A DNA stretch of 64,000 nt from Actinomyces sp. Its GTDB lineage: Bacteria; Actinomycetota; Actinomycetes; Actinomycetales; Actinomycetaceae. A program made the translations under genes and the position numbers. The stretch is taken from the NCBI RefSeq assembly GCF_030524025.1, contig NZ_JAUNHI010000014.1:1-64000 (forward strand). Reading direction: 5' to 3'. Positions 54,590-63,884 of this stretch are shown piece by piece (the first letter of the stretch is position 1; each line of letters opens with the position of its first letter). Below the pieces are notes generated by a model, which worked only from the letters and a program-made list of their open reading frames with translations, did no database searches and was not told where the DNA came from.

Positions 54590-55534
54590 TCAGTACCAGC
54601 CGACGGACTCGGAGTGCGCCCAGGCGTTGCAGGGGCTACCGTAGCGCTCCGCGATGTAGCCCAGGCCCCAGGTGATCTGGGTGGTCGGGTTGGTCGCCCA
54701 GTCGCCGGCCACCGAGCCCATCTTGGAGCCGGGCAGCGCCTGGGGGATGCCGTAGGCGCCCGAGGAGGGGTTCTGCGCCTGGTAGTTCCAGTTCGACTCC
54801 CGCTCCCACAGGCTGTCGAGGCAGGAGAACTGCGAGTCGTCCCAGCCGTGGGAGGCCATCATCGACTGGGCGATGCTCTTGGCCGAGGCGGCCGTCGTGC
54901 CGTCGCCCGAGGCGGTGGCCGTCGAGGAGCTGGTGGCCGTCGAGGAGGTGTCGGCGGTGCCGGTGCCCACGAGGACGACCTCGTCGACCTTGGCGGTCAC
55001 GACCACGGTCGAGACGGTCTCCCGGGAGACCTCCTGGTCCCCGCTGCGGGTGACCTGATAGGTCGTACGGGTCAGGCCGTCGACGCCCTCGGTGGCGACC
55101 TTCCTCTCACCAGCGGGCAGCTCGTCGGTCTCCTGCTCGACCGTGCCATGGGCCTCCGTGGTCTCCTCGACCTCGGTGCTCACTGTCGTGGCCTCGCCGC
55201 CGACGGTCAGGCCCTCGGAGCCGGCCTCCTCAGTGGCGGATTCCCCGGCCTGTGCGCCGATGGCGTCGAGCAGGACGCGCTCCTCGCTCAGGGGCTGGAC
55301 GTCCTGGCCGCCCATCTGGGTGGCGGCGTAGGCGCCGCCGGAGACGGCCAGCGACAGGGCCGCGGCGACGCCTCCCGCACGGTAGACCACTGGTCCCACG
55401 GAGGTCCGGGCCGGACCCTCGGCGCGACGGCGGCCGGAGGGGGCGGAGGACGTGCTGCTCAGGCTCTTCGAGGCAAGGGCCCCGAGCTCGACGAGCGTGG
55501 TGCTCAAGGAGCTGGATTGGCTGTGACGACCCAC
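54590..55534 (-). CDS. G5-domain protein with lytic-transglycosylase-like C-terminus
   Basis: An exported 314-residue cell-wall enzyme. A hydrophobic segment (about 48-72, AAALSLAVSGGAYAATQ) is followed by a G5 domain (about 120-200) nearly identical to that of the Rpf protein. After a Ser/Thr linker comes a C-terminal domain (about 230-314) with LWERESNWNY and NPSSGAYGIPQALPGSKM. The latter is a hallmark of the transglycosylase-like domain in actinobacterial aggregation-promoting and Rpf-related proteins. The Glu of WERES is the likely catalytic acid. The start is GTG 55534 behind AGGA. It is co-directional with the Rpf gene, so two wall hydrolases with the same targeting domain but different catalytic modules are encoded in tandem. 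Confidence 0.88.
   Translation of the reverse strand: MGRHSQSSSLSTTLVELGALASKSLSSTSSAPSGRRRAEGPARTSVGPVVYRAGGVAAALSLAVSGGAYAATQMGGQDVQPLSEERVLLDAIGAQAGESATEEAGSEGLTVGGEATTVSTEVEETTEAHGTVEQETDELPAGERKVATEGVDGLTRTTYQVTRSGDQEVSRETVSTVVVTAKVDEVVLVGTGTADTSSTATSSSTATASGDGTTAASAKSIAQSMMASHGWDDSQFSCLDSLWERESNWNYQAQNPSSGAYGIPQALPGSKMGSVAGDWATNPTTQITWGLGYIAERYGSPCNAWAHSESVGWY
54952..55156. repeat. 205-bp segment repeated at 53771-53975
   Basis: Second copy of the G5-coding segment; one mismatch in 205 bp (position 55112). Confidence 0.9.
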
Positions 55535-55605
55535 TGTTCGATGTCCTAACGATCGGCGACTGCCAGCACGCTAACCGACTTCTGGACGAGGCGCCATGCA
55601 TTCGA

Positions 55606-56523
55606 TCACATCCAGTTCCCGTAGACCTCCTCGGTGGTGGCCTGCAGACGGGTGCACATCGTCTCGAGGTCCACCCCCCTCAGCTCGGCCAGGAACCGCA
55701 CGGTCACGCCCATGAGGTAGGAGGCGTTGGGGTGTCCCCTCCACGGGTGGGCGGGCAGATAGGGGGCGTCGGTCTCCGCCAGGAGCAGATCGTCGGGCAC
55801 GAGGGCCAGCGCCTCGCGCAGGGCCCGGTTGGCCGGGTAGGTGACCGGGCCGGCCACCGAGGCGTACCAGCCGTGCTCGGCGCAGGCCTCGGCCAGGTCG
55901 GCCCCTCCGGAGAAGCAGTGGAAGACGGTGCGCTCGGGGGCGCCGTCGGCCAGGAGCACCTCGAGGCAGTCGGCGTGGGCCTCGCGGTCGTGGATCTGCA
56001 GGGGCAGGTCGAGCTCCTTGGCCAGGGCGATGTGCTCGCGCAGGGCGCCGCGCTGGACGCGCGCGCCCTCGGGCCCTGTGCGGAACAGGTCCATGCCGCT
56101 CTCCCCCACGGCGACGACGACGTCGCGGTTGCCCCGCACGAGGGCCTCCAGCCGGCTCATGGCCTCCTCGAGGGGCTCGCCGTGGTGCTCGTCGACCGCC
56201 GGGGGCAGGCCGTCGGGGCCGACCTCGCGCACGCCGGCGTGGAGGACGGCCTCGTTGGGGTGGACGGCCAGGGCCACGCGCACGCCCGGCAGGCGGCGCG
56301 CCAGCTCGATGGAGCCCTCCCAGGTCGGGGTCTCGCAGGCCGAGGTGATGACCCGTGTGACACCGAGCCCGGCGGCGCGCTCGACGAGCTCGGCCGCGGT
56401 CAGCGGCTCGCGTGAGCCCGGTCCCGTGGCCGGCAGGTCCGGCACCGGCAGGTGGGTGTGGTTGTCGGTGACGGGCAGCGGCAGGGCCGCGAGCGCCTCG
56501 AGGGGCGGCCAGCCGCGGCTCAC
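55606..56523 (-). CDS. tatD: TatD-family metal-dependent hydrolase
   Basis: A 305-residue TIM-barrel deoxyribonuclease/hydrolase. Metal and catalytic motifs are in order: DNHTHL (about 20), GESGMDLF (about 140), [19 protein letters not shown] and [11 protein letters not shown] (about 255). Members have 3'-5' exonuclease activity on DNA. GTG 56523 overlaps the metG stop (GTGA), so it is coupled to metG as in many actinobacteria. Confidence 0.92.
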   Translation of the reverse strand: MSRGWPPLEALAALPLPVTDNHTHLPVPDLPATGPGSREPLTAAELVERAAGLGVTRVITSACETPTWEGSIELARRLPGVRVALAVHPNEAVLHAGVREVGPDGLPPAVDEHHGEPLEEAMSRLEALVRGNRDVVVAVGESGMDLFRTGPEGARVQRGALREHIALAKELDLPLQIHDREAHADCLEVLLADGAPERTVFHCFSGGADLAEACAEHGWYASVAGPVTYPANRALREALALVPDDLLLAETDAPYLPAHPWRGHPNASYLMGVTVRFLAELRGVDLETMCTRLQATTEEVYGNWM

Positions 56524-58370
56524 GGCTGGGAGGCCTCGCCGTCGACGAGGGCGGCGTAGCGGGCCAGCTCCTCATCGACGATGGCCTCGTCGAGCTTGAC
56601 GAAGACCGGGGAGGGCTTGGCCACCGGCGTGCCGACGACCACCTCGTGACGGCCCCAGGTCGGGGCGGTCGTGTAGTCCCCCGTGATGACCGGGTAGCCG
56701 GTGCGTCCGGTGAAGGTCTCGGGCAGCACCTCGGCGTCGAGCTCGTCGACCTCCTCGATGCGCGGCATCGGGGCGATGCGTCCGGCGCCCCCCATGACCC
56801 GGTCGACCTCGTTGGCCGCGTGGGGCAGGAAGGGGGAGAGCATGAGGTTGAGATCGGTCACCGCCTGGGCGAGGGTGTGCAGGACCGTCGATAGGCGCAG
56901 CCACGGGGCCGAGCCCTCCTCGCCCTTGAGCTTGAAGGGCTCGGTGTCGGCGATGTACTTGTTGGCCTCGCCCACCAGCCGCATCGCCTCGGCGAGGGCC
57001 GCCTTCTGGCGGTGCTGGGCGATGAGCCCGCCGACGACCTCGAAGCCGGCCTCGATGGAGTCCAGGAGGGCGTTGTCGATCTCCTCGCGCCGGCCGGGGG
57101 CGGGCACGCCCCCGAAGCGCTTGTGGATCATGGTGGCGGTGCGGTTGACGAGGTTGCCCCAGCCGGCGACGAGCTCGCCGTTGGTGCGCCGCACGAACTC
57201 CGCCCACGTGAAGTCGGCGTCAGCCGTCTCCGGGCCGGCGGCGCAGATGAAGTAGCGCAGGGCGTCGGCCTGGTAGCGGGACAGGAAGTCGCGCACGTAG
57301 ATGACGATGCCGTGGCTGGAGGAGAACTTCTTGCCCTCCATGGTGAGGAACTCGCTGGAGACCACCTCGGTGGGCAGGTTGAGCACGCCCATCGACCCCG
57401 GCGCGCCGTCACGGGCGCCCTGGCCGTTGTGTCCCAGCAGCTCGGCGGGCCAGATCTGGGAGTGGAAGACGATGTTGTCCTTGCCCATGAAGTAGTAGGA
57501 CAGCGCCTCGGGGTCGTTCCACCAGGCGCGCCAGGCCTCGGGGTCGCCGCTGCGGCGGGCCCACTCGATGGAGGCCGACAGGTAGCCGATGACGGCGTCG
57601 AACCACACGTACAGGCGCTTGGAGGGCTGGTCCTCCCAACCGGGCACGGGGATGCCCCAGTCAATGTCGCGGGTCATGGCGCGCGGGCGGATCTCCTCCA
57701 GGAGGTTCTGGGAGAAGCGGATGACGTTGGGGCGCCAGGTCCCGGACTCCTCGCGCTCGTCGAGCCAGGCGCCCAGGGACTCGGCCAGGGCCGGCAGGTC
57801 GAGGAACCAGTGGGTCGATTCCACGAACTCGGGGGTCTCGCCGTTGATCCGTGAGCGCGGCGAGATGAGGTCGGTGGGGTCGAGCTGGTTGCCGCAGGCG
57901 TCGCACTGGTCGCCGCGGGCGCGGTCGTTGCCGCAGATCGGGCAGGTCCCCTCGATGTAGCGGTCCGGCAGTGTCCGTCCGGTGGAGGGGCTGATCGCCG
58001 AGCGGGTGACCTGCTGGATCATGTAGCCGTTGTCGCGCACGGTGCGGAACATGTCCCGCACGACGGCGTAGTGGTTGCCCGCCGTTGTGCGGGTGAACAG
58101 GTCGTAGGACAGGCCCAGGGCCACGAGGTCCTCGACGATGAGCCGGTTGTTGCGGTCGGCGAGCTCGCGGGCGCTGATGCCCTCCTCGTCGGCGGCCACG
58201 AGGATCGGGGTGCCGTGCTCGTCGGTGCCCGAGACCATGAGGACGTCATGGCCCGCCATACGCATGTAGCGGGAGAACACGTCGGAGGGCACGCCGAAGC
58301 CGGCGACATGACCGATGTGGCGCGGCCCGTTGGCATAAGGCCAGGCGACCGCGGACAGGATGTGGCTCAT
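56520..58370 (-). CDS. metG: Methionyl-tRNA synthetase
   Basis: Charges tRNA-Met with methionine. The 616-residue class I synthetase has the HIGH-like signature [10 protein letters not shown] (about 15-24) and a zinc-binding insertion with [18 protein letters not shown] (about 143-160). Its KMSKS-like loop reads GKKFSSSHG (about 335). The KFSSS variant is a known form in actinobacterial MetG and does not suggest inactivity. ATG 58370 follows AAGGTGG by 5 nt. It heads a leftward unit with tatD. Confidence 0.96.
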   Translation of the reverse strand: MSHILSAVAWPYANGPRHIGHVAGFGVPSDVFSRYMRMAGHDVLMVSGTDEHGTPILVAADEEGISARELADRNNRLIVEDLVALGLSYDLFTRTTAGNHYAVVRDMFRTVRDNGYMIQQVTRSAISPSTGRTLPDRYIEGTCPICGNDRARGDQCDACGNQLDPTDLISPRSRINGETPEFVESTHWFLDLPALAESLGAWLDEREESGTWRPNVIRFSQNLLEEIRPRAMTRDIDWGIPVPGWEDQPSKRLYVWFDAVIGYLSASIEWARRSGDPEAWRAWWNDPEALSYYFMGKDNIVFHSQIWPAELLGHNGQGARDGAPGSMGVLNLPTEVVSSEFLTMEGKKFSSSHGIVIYVRDFLSRYQADALRYFICAAGPETADADFTWAEFVRRTNGELVAGWGNLVNRTATMIHKRFGGVPAPGRREEIDNALLDSIEAGFEVVGGLIAQHRQKAALAEAMRLVGEANKYIADTEPFKLKGEEGSAPWLRLSTVLHTLAQAVTDLNLMLSPFLPHAANEVDRVMGGAGRIAPMPRIEEVDELDAEVLPETFTGRTGYPVITGDYTTAPTWGRHEVVVGTPVAKPSPVFVKLDEAIVDEELARYAALVDGEASQP

Positions 58371-58521
58371 GGGGCCACCTTAACCGCTCCTCGATCGGTG
58401 TCATGCCCCGCGTCGTGGCCGACCTGCGGCGGGCACCGTATCGTGTGCCCCGGCGCCCGGACCATCTCGGCACGGGGACCACGACCCACTGCAGACCCAC
58501 TGCACATCTCGAGGAGCGACC

Positions 58522-59295
58522 ATGTCCTACCCACCGGTTCCCGGCCCGTCCTCGGCGCCGGACCCCTACGCCGGCGCGACCTCCCAGCCCGCTGCCGGCT
58601 CAGGCGGGTACCCGTGGGCGCAGGGCGACTCCTTCCAGCAGTCCTACGCGCCCGGGACGCCTTACGCCCAATCGCCCTACTCCCCCCAGGCGCCCTACTC
58701 CCCTCAGGCGCTGGTCCCGCCCGCTGGGATGCCCAAGGGGGTCAAGGGTCCGGTCATCCTGCTCGTGGCCGGGATCGTCGTGTGTGTCCTGGCCGTCGGC
58801 GTCCTCGTCGTGTCCTTCGCCGGGATGCTCCAGACGGCGGGGTCGATGTCGGCCCTGCCATCCAACGGGTCGGCGACGGCGGAGCTGACGGCCGGGGAGG
58901 ACTACGGCATCTACAGCGAGGTCTATCCCGCCTGCACCGTCGTGGATCCCGAGGGCACCGAGCTCGAGCTGACCATCCCGACGTGGTCGGTCACGGTCAA
59001 CGAGCTCGGGCTGGTCGCCTCCTTCACCCCGAGCGTCTCCGGTCCGCACACGATCACCTGTTCCTCCGCCGACCAGGGCGACCTGGCGGTGGGCTCGTTG
59101 TTCGACGAGAGGATGGTCATCACCACGAGCCTGGCGGCGATCATCGGTGTGGTGCTCCTGTTCGTCGGGTTGCCGGTGCTCGTGGCGGGCGTCATCTGGC
59201 TCGCCCTGCGCAGGTCGAGCAACAAGAGACTCGCCCAGGCTCGCGTCGCCGCGCAGTACGCGAGCCAGGGGCCCGGCCAGTGGCCGACGGTATGA
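58522..59295 (+). CDS. Membrane protein of unknown function with Pro/Tyr/Ser-rich N-terminus
   Basis: A 257-residue protein. The first 70 residues are low in complexity (PYSPQAPYSPQ-type), then a transmembrane helix (about 75-98), an outer beta-rich domain (about 100-195) with EDYGIYSEVYPACTV and HTITCSSADQGDL, a second helix (about 203-230) and a short basic tail. The two Cys in the outer domain may form a disulfide. ATG 58522 follows GAGGAG by 5 nt. The gene at 59334 encodes the same architecture. It lies between metG and pncA, where other actinobacteria have nothing comparable that I know of. Confidence 0.78.
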   Translation: MSYPPVPGPSSAPDPYAGATSQPAAGSGGYPWAQGDSFQQSYAPGTPYAQSPYSPQAPYSPQALVPPAGMPKGVKGPVILLVAGIVVCVLAVGVLVVSFAGMLQTAGSMSALPSNGSATAELTAGEDYGIYSEVYPACTVVDPEGTELELTIPTWSVTVNELGLVASFTPSVSGPHTITCSSADQGDLAVGSLFDERMVITTSLAAIIGVVLLFVGLPVLVAGVIWLALRRSSNKRLAQARVAAQYASQGPGQWPTV

Positions 59296-59333
59296 GGGGG
59301 TAGGAGCAGCACCTGTCGGCACAGGACCCGCCG

Positions 59334-60055
59334 ATGGCAGGTGCGGCAGGCGGCCGCCCCCGTGTGCCGGGGCTGCGCCGTGCGACCGTGGTCTTCGCGG
59401 TCGGGCTGTTCCTGCTCATTGGTGGGGTGGCGGGCGTTGTCGCCTCCCTGGAGATCAGCGACCGGGTGGAGACGACGGCGGTCGAGGTGCCCTATGACGG
59501 CAAGGCCGCTTACTACAAGCTTCAGGCGGGCATGGCCTACGGTCTGTACTCCTCTGACGCCGCGCTGAGCTGCTCGGTGTCCGACCCCAGTGGCCGGCCG
59601 GTGTCGGTGCGCCAGGACCGGATCGAGACGGGGGGGGAACCCCCCAGGTGCTGGCCTTCAACGCCACGACGGCGGGCACCTACGCGGTGGCCTGCTGGAG
59701 CGACGAGCTGGTCTCCATCGACCGGGCCGCGCGGGTCTCCGGTATCGAGAACCATGTCCTGCTGTGGGTCGTCTCCATGGGGGCCATCCCCGTGGGGGTC
59801 CTGCTGACGGTCGGCGGGCTGATCGGCATAGGCGTCCTGCGCTCCCGGGCCAAGCGGCGCCTCAACCAGCAATTCGTCCCGGGCCAGGGGCCGGAGGGAC
59901 CCCCGGGGGTCTCCGCCCCGGGGACGGGGGTGGCGGGGCAGGCCCCGGTGGCCGGGAGTGAGCTGCCGCCTCCCGCCCCTTCCGCCGGACCCTATGGCAT
60001 CGCGCCCCAGCAGGTCGTCTACCGGCCGGCCCCTCCTCCGCAGGACTCGCACTGA
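59334..60055 (+). pseudogene. Paralogous membrane protein gene interrupted at a G8 tract
   Basis: The frame starting at ATG 59334 encodes a transmembrane helix (about 18-42) and an outer region with AYGLYSSDAALSCSVSDP, parallel to the gene before it. At GGGGGGGG (59630-59637) the frame breaks. The homologous continuation (VLAFNATTAGTYAVACWSD, a second helix and a Pro-rich tail) lies one frame over and runs to the stop at 60055. One extra G, or two fewer, would restore a protein of about 240 residues. The gene is therefore a pseudogene, a phase-variable gene or a sequencing error. The break is followed closely by a C6 run (59640-59645). Confidence 0.75.
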
Positions 60056-60118
60056 GCGCTCTCGGCCGCCGCTCCCCCGTGGGCACCCTGGGCCGGCCAC
60101 CCCTCCGCGGTGGTCGCC

Positions 60119-60736
60119 TCATGCCTCCTGCGAGGCGATGAGCCCCACGCCGGCCCGGCGCAGCGCCTCACGCGCGGCGCGTCCCAGATCGGGGCTGACC
60201 GGCGCGGTGAGGTCGGTCAGGACCCGGACGCTGAATCCGCGTGCCACGCCGTCCAGGGCGGTGTCCTTGACGCAGTGGGACTCGGCGAGGCCGACGACGT
60301 CGAGTGCGCCGATGCCCGCGGCGCGCAGGACCTCCTCGAGGGGGCTGCCGTCGTCGGTGTGGCCCTCGAAGCCGGAGTAGGCCGCCGTGTACTGGCCCTT
60401 GCGCACCCGGGCGTCGATGCTCAGGCCCGCAAGGTCGGGGTGGAGCTCGGCGGCCTCGGTGCCGGCCACGCCGTGGGGCGGCCAGGTGTCGACGTAGTCG
60501 GGGGAGGTCGAGAAGTGGTCGCCGGGGTCGATGTGCCAGTCCTGGGTCGTGACGACCAGGGCGTAGTCGGCCCGGTGGTCCCGGGCGTAGTCGGCCACGG
60601 CCCGGGCCACGGCGTGGCCGCCCTGGACCCCGAGCTCACCGCCCTCGCAGAAGGTGGGCTGCACGTCGACGATGATGAGTGCCCGCCGGGAGGCGTCCGT
60701 GTCCTGCGGCTTGCTCATGGCCTCAGTCCCGTTCAT
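60119..60736 (-). CDS. pncA: Nicotinamidase/isochorismatase-family hydrolase
   Basis: A 205-residue cysteine hydrolase most like nicotinamidase PncA, which converts nicotinamide to nicotinate for NAD salvage. The triad can be read as Asp in LIIVDVQPTFCEGGEL (about 24), Lys in VRKGQYTAAYSGFEG (about 113) and Cys in LAESHCVKDTALD (about 155). Metal ligands appear in TQDWHIDPGDHF. ATG 60736 has TAGGCT ending 6 nt upstream; a start at ATG 60718 is also possible. It is 4 bp after rsmI on the same strand, so both cotranscription and an own leaderless promoter are possible. Confidence 0.9.
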   Translation of the reverse strand: MNGTEAMSKPQDTDASRRALIIVDVQPTFCEGGELGVQGGHAVARAVADYARDHRADYALVVTTQDWHIDPGDHFSTSPDYVDTWPPHGVAGTEAAELHPDLAGLSIDARVRKGQYTAAYSGFEGHTDDGSPLEEVLRAAGIGALDVVGLAESHCVKDTALDGVARGFSVRVLTDLTAPVSPDLGRAAREALRRAGVGLIASQEA

Positions 60737-60740
60737 GGGA

Positions 60741-61646
60741 TCAGCCTACTGGGCCGCGCTGGTCGAGGGCCTGGCGGTAGACCTCGTTGGGTCGCAGCCC
60801 GGTGTCGGCCGCGACCCGGGCGGCCGCCTCCTTGAGGCGCAGCCCCTGCCCCGCCAGGGCCAGGGCGGCGGCGCCGGCGGTGGCCGGGTCCGCCGCGGGG
60901 CCACGGGCGCCGGCCACGACGATGACGACCTCGCCGAGGACCTCCTGCTCGGTGCGCGCGGCCAGGCCGGCCAGGTCCGTGCGCAGCACCTCCTCATGGG
61001 TCTTGGTCAGCTCCCGGCACAGGACTGCGGGACGCTCGGCCCCGAAGACCTCGGCCATGTCGGTCACGGTGGCGTGGACGCGTCGGGGGGACTCGAGGAA
61101 GACCATCGTGCGGCTCTCCCGGGCGAGCGCCTCGAGTTGGCGGCGCCGCTCACCGGCCTTGCGCGCCACGAAGCCCTCGAAGGTGAAGCGGTCGGTGGCC
61201 AGGCCGGACACGCTGAGGGCGGCCAGCACCGCCGACGGGCCGGGCAGGGTCGTCACGGGCACGCCCGCCTCGGCCGCGGCGCGCACGAGGCGGTAGCCCG
61301 GGTCGGAGACCCCGGGTGTGCCCGCGTCGGAGACAACGACGACGGCCAGGCCCGCGCGCGCGGCGTCGATGAGCTCAGCGGAGCGCTCGCGCTCGTTGTG
61401 CTCGTGCAGGGCGAGGAGGCGTCCTGCCACCCGCAGGCCCATCCGCTGGGCGAGGTTGAGCAGGCGCCGGGTGTCCTCGGCCGCCACGACGTCGGCGTGC
61501 TCGAGGGCGGCCCGCAGCCGCGGCGAGGCGTCCCCGATGTTGCCGATCGGTGTGGCGGCCAGGGTGATGGTGCCGCTCGGCGGGGCCGGCGGGGCCGGCG
61601 GGTCCTCGGCGCCCGCGGCTTCCGACGCGGCGGTGGGCTCCTTCAT
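60741..61646 (-). CDS. rsmI: 16S rRNA (cytidine1402-2'-O)-methyltransferase
   Basis: Methylates the ribose of C1402 in the decoding centre of 16S rRNA. The 301-residue tetrapyrrole-methylase-fold protein has [13 protein letters not shown] (about 31), [37 protein letters not shown] and [15 protein letters not shown], which match RsmI closely. The first 25 residues are Ala/Pro-rich. ATG 61646 has no ribosome binding site; CATACT ends 6 nt upstream, suggesting leaderless transcription. It is divergent from pmt, with only 35 bp between the start codons. Confidence 0.94.
   Translation of the reverse strand: MKEPTAASEAAGAEDPPAPPAPPSGTITLAATPIGNIGDASPRLRAALEHADVVAAEDTRRLLNLAQRMGLRVAGRLLALHEHNERERSAELIDAARAGLAVVVVSDAGTPGVSDPGYRLVRAAAEAGVPVTTLPGPSAVLAALSVSGLATDRFTFEGFVARKAGERRRQLEALARESRTMVFLESPRRVHATVTDMAEVFGAERPAVLCRELTKTHEEVLRTDLAGLAARTEQEVLGEVVIVVAGARGPAADPATAGAAALALAGQGLRLKEAAARVAADTGLRPNEVYRQALDQRGPVG
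60743..60748 (-). promoter_or_regulatory. Putative -10 box of leaderless pncA
   Basis: TAGGCT on the minus strand, within the end of rsmI, 6 nt before ATG 60736. Confidence 0.35.
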
Positions 61647-61652
61647 GGCCCC

Positions 61653-61674
61653 AGTATGACGGTCGTCCTAGACT
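61653..61674. promoter_or_regulatory. Divergent leaderless promoters of rsmI and pmt
   Basis: CATACT for rsmI (61653-61658, minus strand, 6 nt before ATG 61646) and TAGACT for pmt (61669-61674, plus strand, 7 nt before GTG 61682) face away from each other within 35 bp. Any -35 regions would overlap the opposite gene. Confidence 0.5.
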
Positions 61675-61681
61675 CGCCGCC

Positions 61682-63808
61682 GTGAGCCCTGACAGCACCG
61701 TGCCCGCAGACCGGACCGACGACCTCGAGGACGGCGACATCACCGTGGACGACCAGGAGGAGCATGCGGGTGCCGGAGGTGCCGCAGACGGATCCTCCCC
61801 CACCGCTGGGCTCGCGGAGGACGCTCAGCCCGCCGACGCACCCGCTGAGCCCGAGGACGTTGAGCCGGATGAGACGGCCGAGCCCGAGGACGTCGCCACC
61901 GGGCAGGACGAGACCACCGCATGGCGGGAGGCCTGGGCCGACGAGGACCCCTATCCCCAACGCGCCGAGGCATCCACCGAGCCCGACGAGCCTGCCGAGC
62001 AGGCCGACCACGCCGAGGCCGACGAGGCTGCCGAGAACACCGACGAGAACACCGTCGAGGACTCCACCGGGCAGCCGGCGCCGCGTTCGGTGGACGAGCT
62101 GCTCACCTTGATCGGGCTCGTGCCCGCGGGGTGGCGCCTGCCGGAGGCGGTGCGGGTCAACGGCTGGATCGTGACGGCCGCCGTCGCAGCGGTGGCGGCC
62201 CTGACCCGCCTGCTCAACCTGAGTCACCCGCGCACGCTCATGTTCGATGAGATCTACTACGCCAAGGACGCCTACGCGCTGTGGCACAACGGGTACGAGT
62301 CCTCCTGGTCGGAGGGGGCCGACGAGCTATTCGCCACCGGGGACGTCTCGGCCCTGACCACCGACCCGAGCTATATCGTCCATCCCCAGCTCGGCAAGTG
62401 GCTCATCGGGCTGGGGATGGAGGTCTTCGGCGTCAACTCCCTGGGGTGGCGCATCGTGCCGGCCATCGCCGGGATCCTCACCGTCATCGTCCTGACCCGG
62501 CTTACCTTGAGGCTGACCCGCTCGCCCCTGCTGGCCGGGCTGGCGGGCCTGCTGCTGGCCATCGACGGGGTGGCGATCACCGAGTCCCGCATCGCCCTGC
62601 TCGACGGGTTCATCGGCCTGTTCGGGCTGCTGACGCTCTACTGCCTCGTGCGCGACCGGCAGTGGTCCCGGGCCAGGCTCGCCCGGGACCTGGCCGGGAC
62701 CCCGCCCAACCACCTGGCACCGCGGGCGCACCTGAGGCCCTGGCTGCTCGCCGCCGGAGTGTGCCTGGGGCTGACCTGCTCGATCAAGTGGTCCGGGCTC
62801 TACCTCCTGGCCGCGGTCGGGATCCTCGTCGTCGTGTGGGACACCCTGGCGCTGCGCCGGGTCCGGGCCAAGGCATGGTTCCTCGAGGGCGTCATCGCCC
62901 GGGGCTTCGGCGACTTCCTGCGGCTCGTCCCGGTGGCACTGGTCGTCTACGTCGCCGGCTGGTGTTCGTGGTTCGCCCACGACAAGGCCTACAAGCACGG
63001 CTGGGCGGCCACCGAGGAAGCGACCCACGGCTCGGTGGCGCGGTCCTGGCTGCCCGACCCTCTCAACGACCTTGTCGAGTATCACCTGACGATGTACGAC
63101 TTCCACGTCAACCTCTCCTCGGAGCACCCCTACATGGCCAGCCCCTTCGGCTGGCTCCTCCAGCTGCGCCCGACCTCCTTCTACTGGCCGGACGCCGAGA
63201 CGCTCGAGGGCACGGCCTGCCCCACCGACCACTGCATCCAGGCGATCACCTCGATCGGCAACATTGCGGTGTGGTGGGCGGCGCTGCCCGCGCTGGTCCT
63301 GGCCGTGGCCGGGCTGGCGTGGCGCCGACGGGACTGGCGCGTGTGGGTCCCGCTCATCGCCTACGTCGGTCTTTACCTGCCCTGGTTCGGCTACCTGGAT
63401 CGGACAATCTTCACTTTCTACACGGTCGCCTTCGCCCCGGCGGTCGTCCTCGTGCTCACCCTGGTCCTGGGCTCGGCCTCGGGCATGCTCCGGCCGGTGC
63501 CTGGCGGCCGGGAGGCCCGCGAAGAGGCCCGGCTGCTTGAAGGCGGACTCATCGGCGAGGGCAAGGCGCACCCTCGCGGGCCGATCGCCGGCTACCTCGG
63601 ATTCGGACAGCACCCCACCCGCCTGAGGATCCCGGAAGCGTGGTCGGGGGTGCCGCCCTGGCGCATCCACACCGAGGGAATTGTGCTGACGGCGGTCATT
63701 GTCGCGGCCGCCCTCGTGTTCGCCGCCCTGTGGTGGCCCATCTGGACCGGTCAGACGGTCACCTACGAGTTCTGGCACTGGCACATGCTCCTGCCCTCGT
63801 GGATCTGA
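61682..63808 (+). CDS. pmt: Polyprenol-phosphate-mannose protein O-mannosyltransferase
   Basis: Transfers mannose from polyprenyl-phosphate-mannose to exported proteins at the outer membrane face. After an acidic, probably disordered N-terminus of about 135 residues come about ten transmembrane helices. The first outer loop has LMFDEIYYAKDAYAL (about 190), whose Asp-Glu pair is the catalytic signature of PMT enzymes. The length (708) exceeds the usual 500-550 because of the acidic extension. The start is GTG 61682 with a -10 box 7 nt upstream. The exported Ser/Thr-rich proteins of this window are possible substrates, an inference only. Confidence 0.93.
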   Translation: MSPDSTVPADRTDDLEDGDITVDDQEEHAGAGGAADGSSPTAGLAEDAQPADAPAEPEDVEPDETAEPEDVATGQDETTAWREAWADEDPYPQRAEASTEPDEPAEQADHAEADEAAENTDENTVEDSTGQPAPRSVDELLTLIGLVPAGWRLPEAVRVNGWIVTAAVAAVAALTRLLNLSHPRTLMFDEIYYAKDAYALWHNGYESSWSEGADELFATGDVSALTTDPSYIVHPQLGKWLIGLGMEVFGVNSLGWRIVPAIAGILTVIVLTRLTLRLTRSPLLAGLAGLLLAIDGVAITESRIALLDGFIGLFGLLTLYCLVRDRQWSRARLARDLAGTPPNHLAPRAHLRPWLLAAGVCLGLTCSIKWSGLYLLAAVGILVVVWDTLALRRVRAKAWFLEGVIARGFGDFLRLVPVALVVYVAGWCSWFAHDKAYKHGWAATEEATHGSVARSWLPDPLNDLVEYHLTMYDFHVNLSSEHPYMASPFGWLLQLRPTSFYWPDAETLEGTACPTDHCIQAITSIGNIAVWWAALPALVLAVAGLAWRRRDWRVWVPLIAYVGLYLPWFGYLDRTIFTFYTVAFAPAVVLVLTLVLGSASGMLRPVPGGREAREEARLLEGGLIGEGKAHPRGPIAGYLGFGQHPTRLRIPEAWSGVPPWRIHTEGIVLTAVIVAAALVFAALWWPIWTGQTVTYEFWHWHMLLPSWI

Positions 63809-63811
63809 GGA

Positions 63812-63836
63812 CCGGGGACATCATGATGTGGCCCGG
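63812..63836 (+). terminator. Hairpin after pmt
   Basis: The palindrome ACATCATGATGT flanked by CCGGG/CCCGG arms forms a near-perfect hairpin directly after the pmt stop codon at 63808. Confidence 0.5.
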
Positions 63837-63884
63837 TGCGGCCCGGCGCCTCCCGGCCTGACCTCGGTCCAGCAGTCGCCCGGC

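Noticed and set aside
57300..57340. KFSSS instead of KMSKS in methionyl-tRNA synthetase as a sign of inactivity.
   Set aside because: This variant is known in actinobacterial MetG and the rest of the enzyme is intact.
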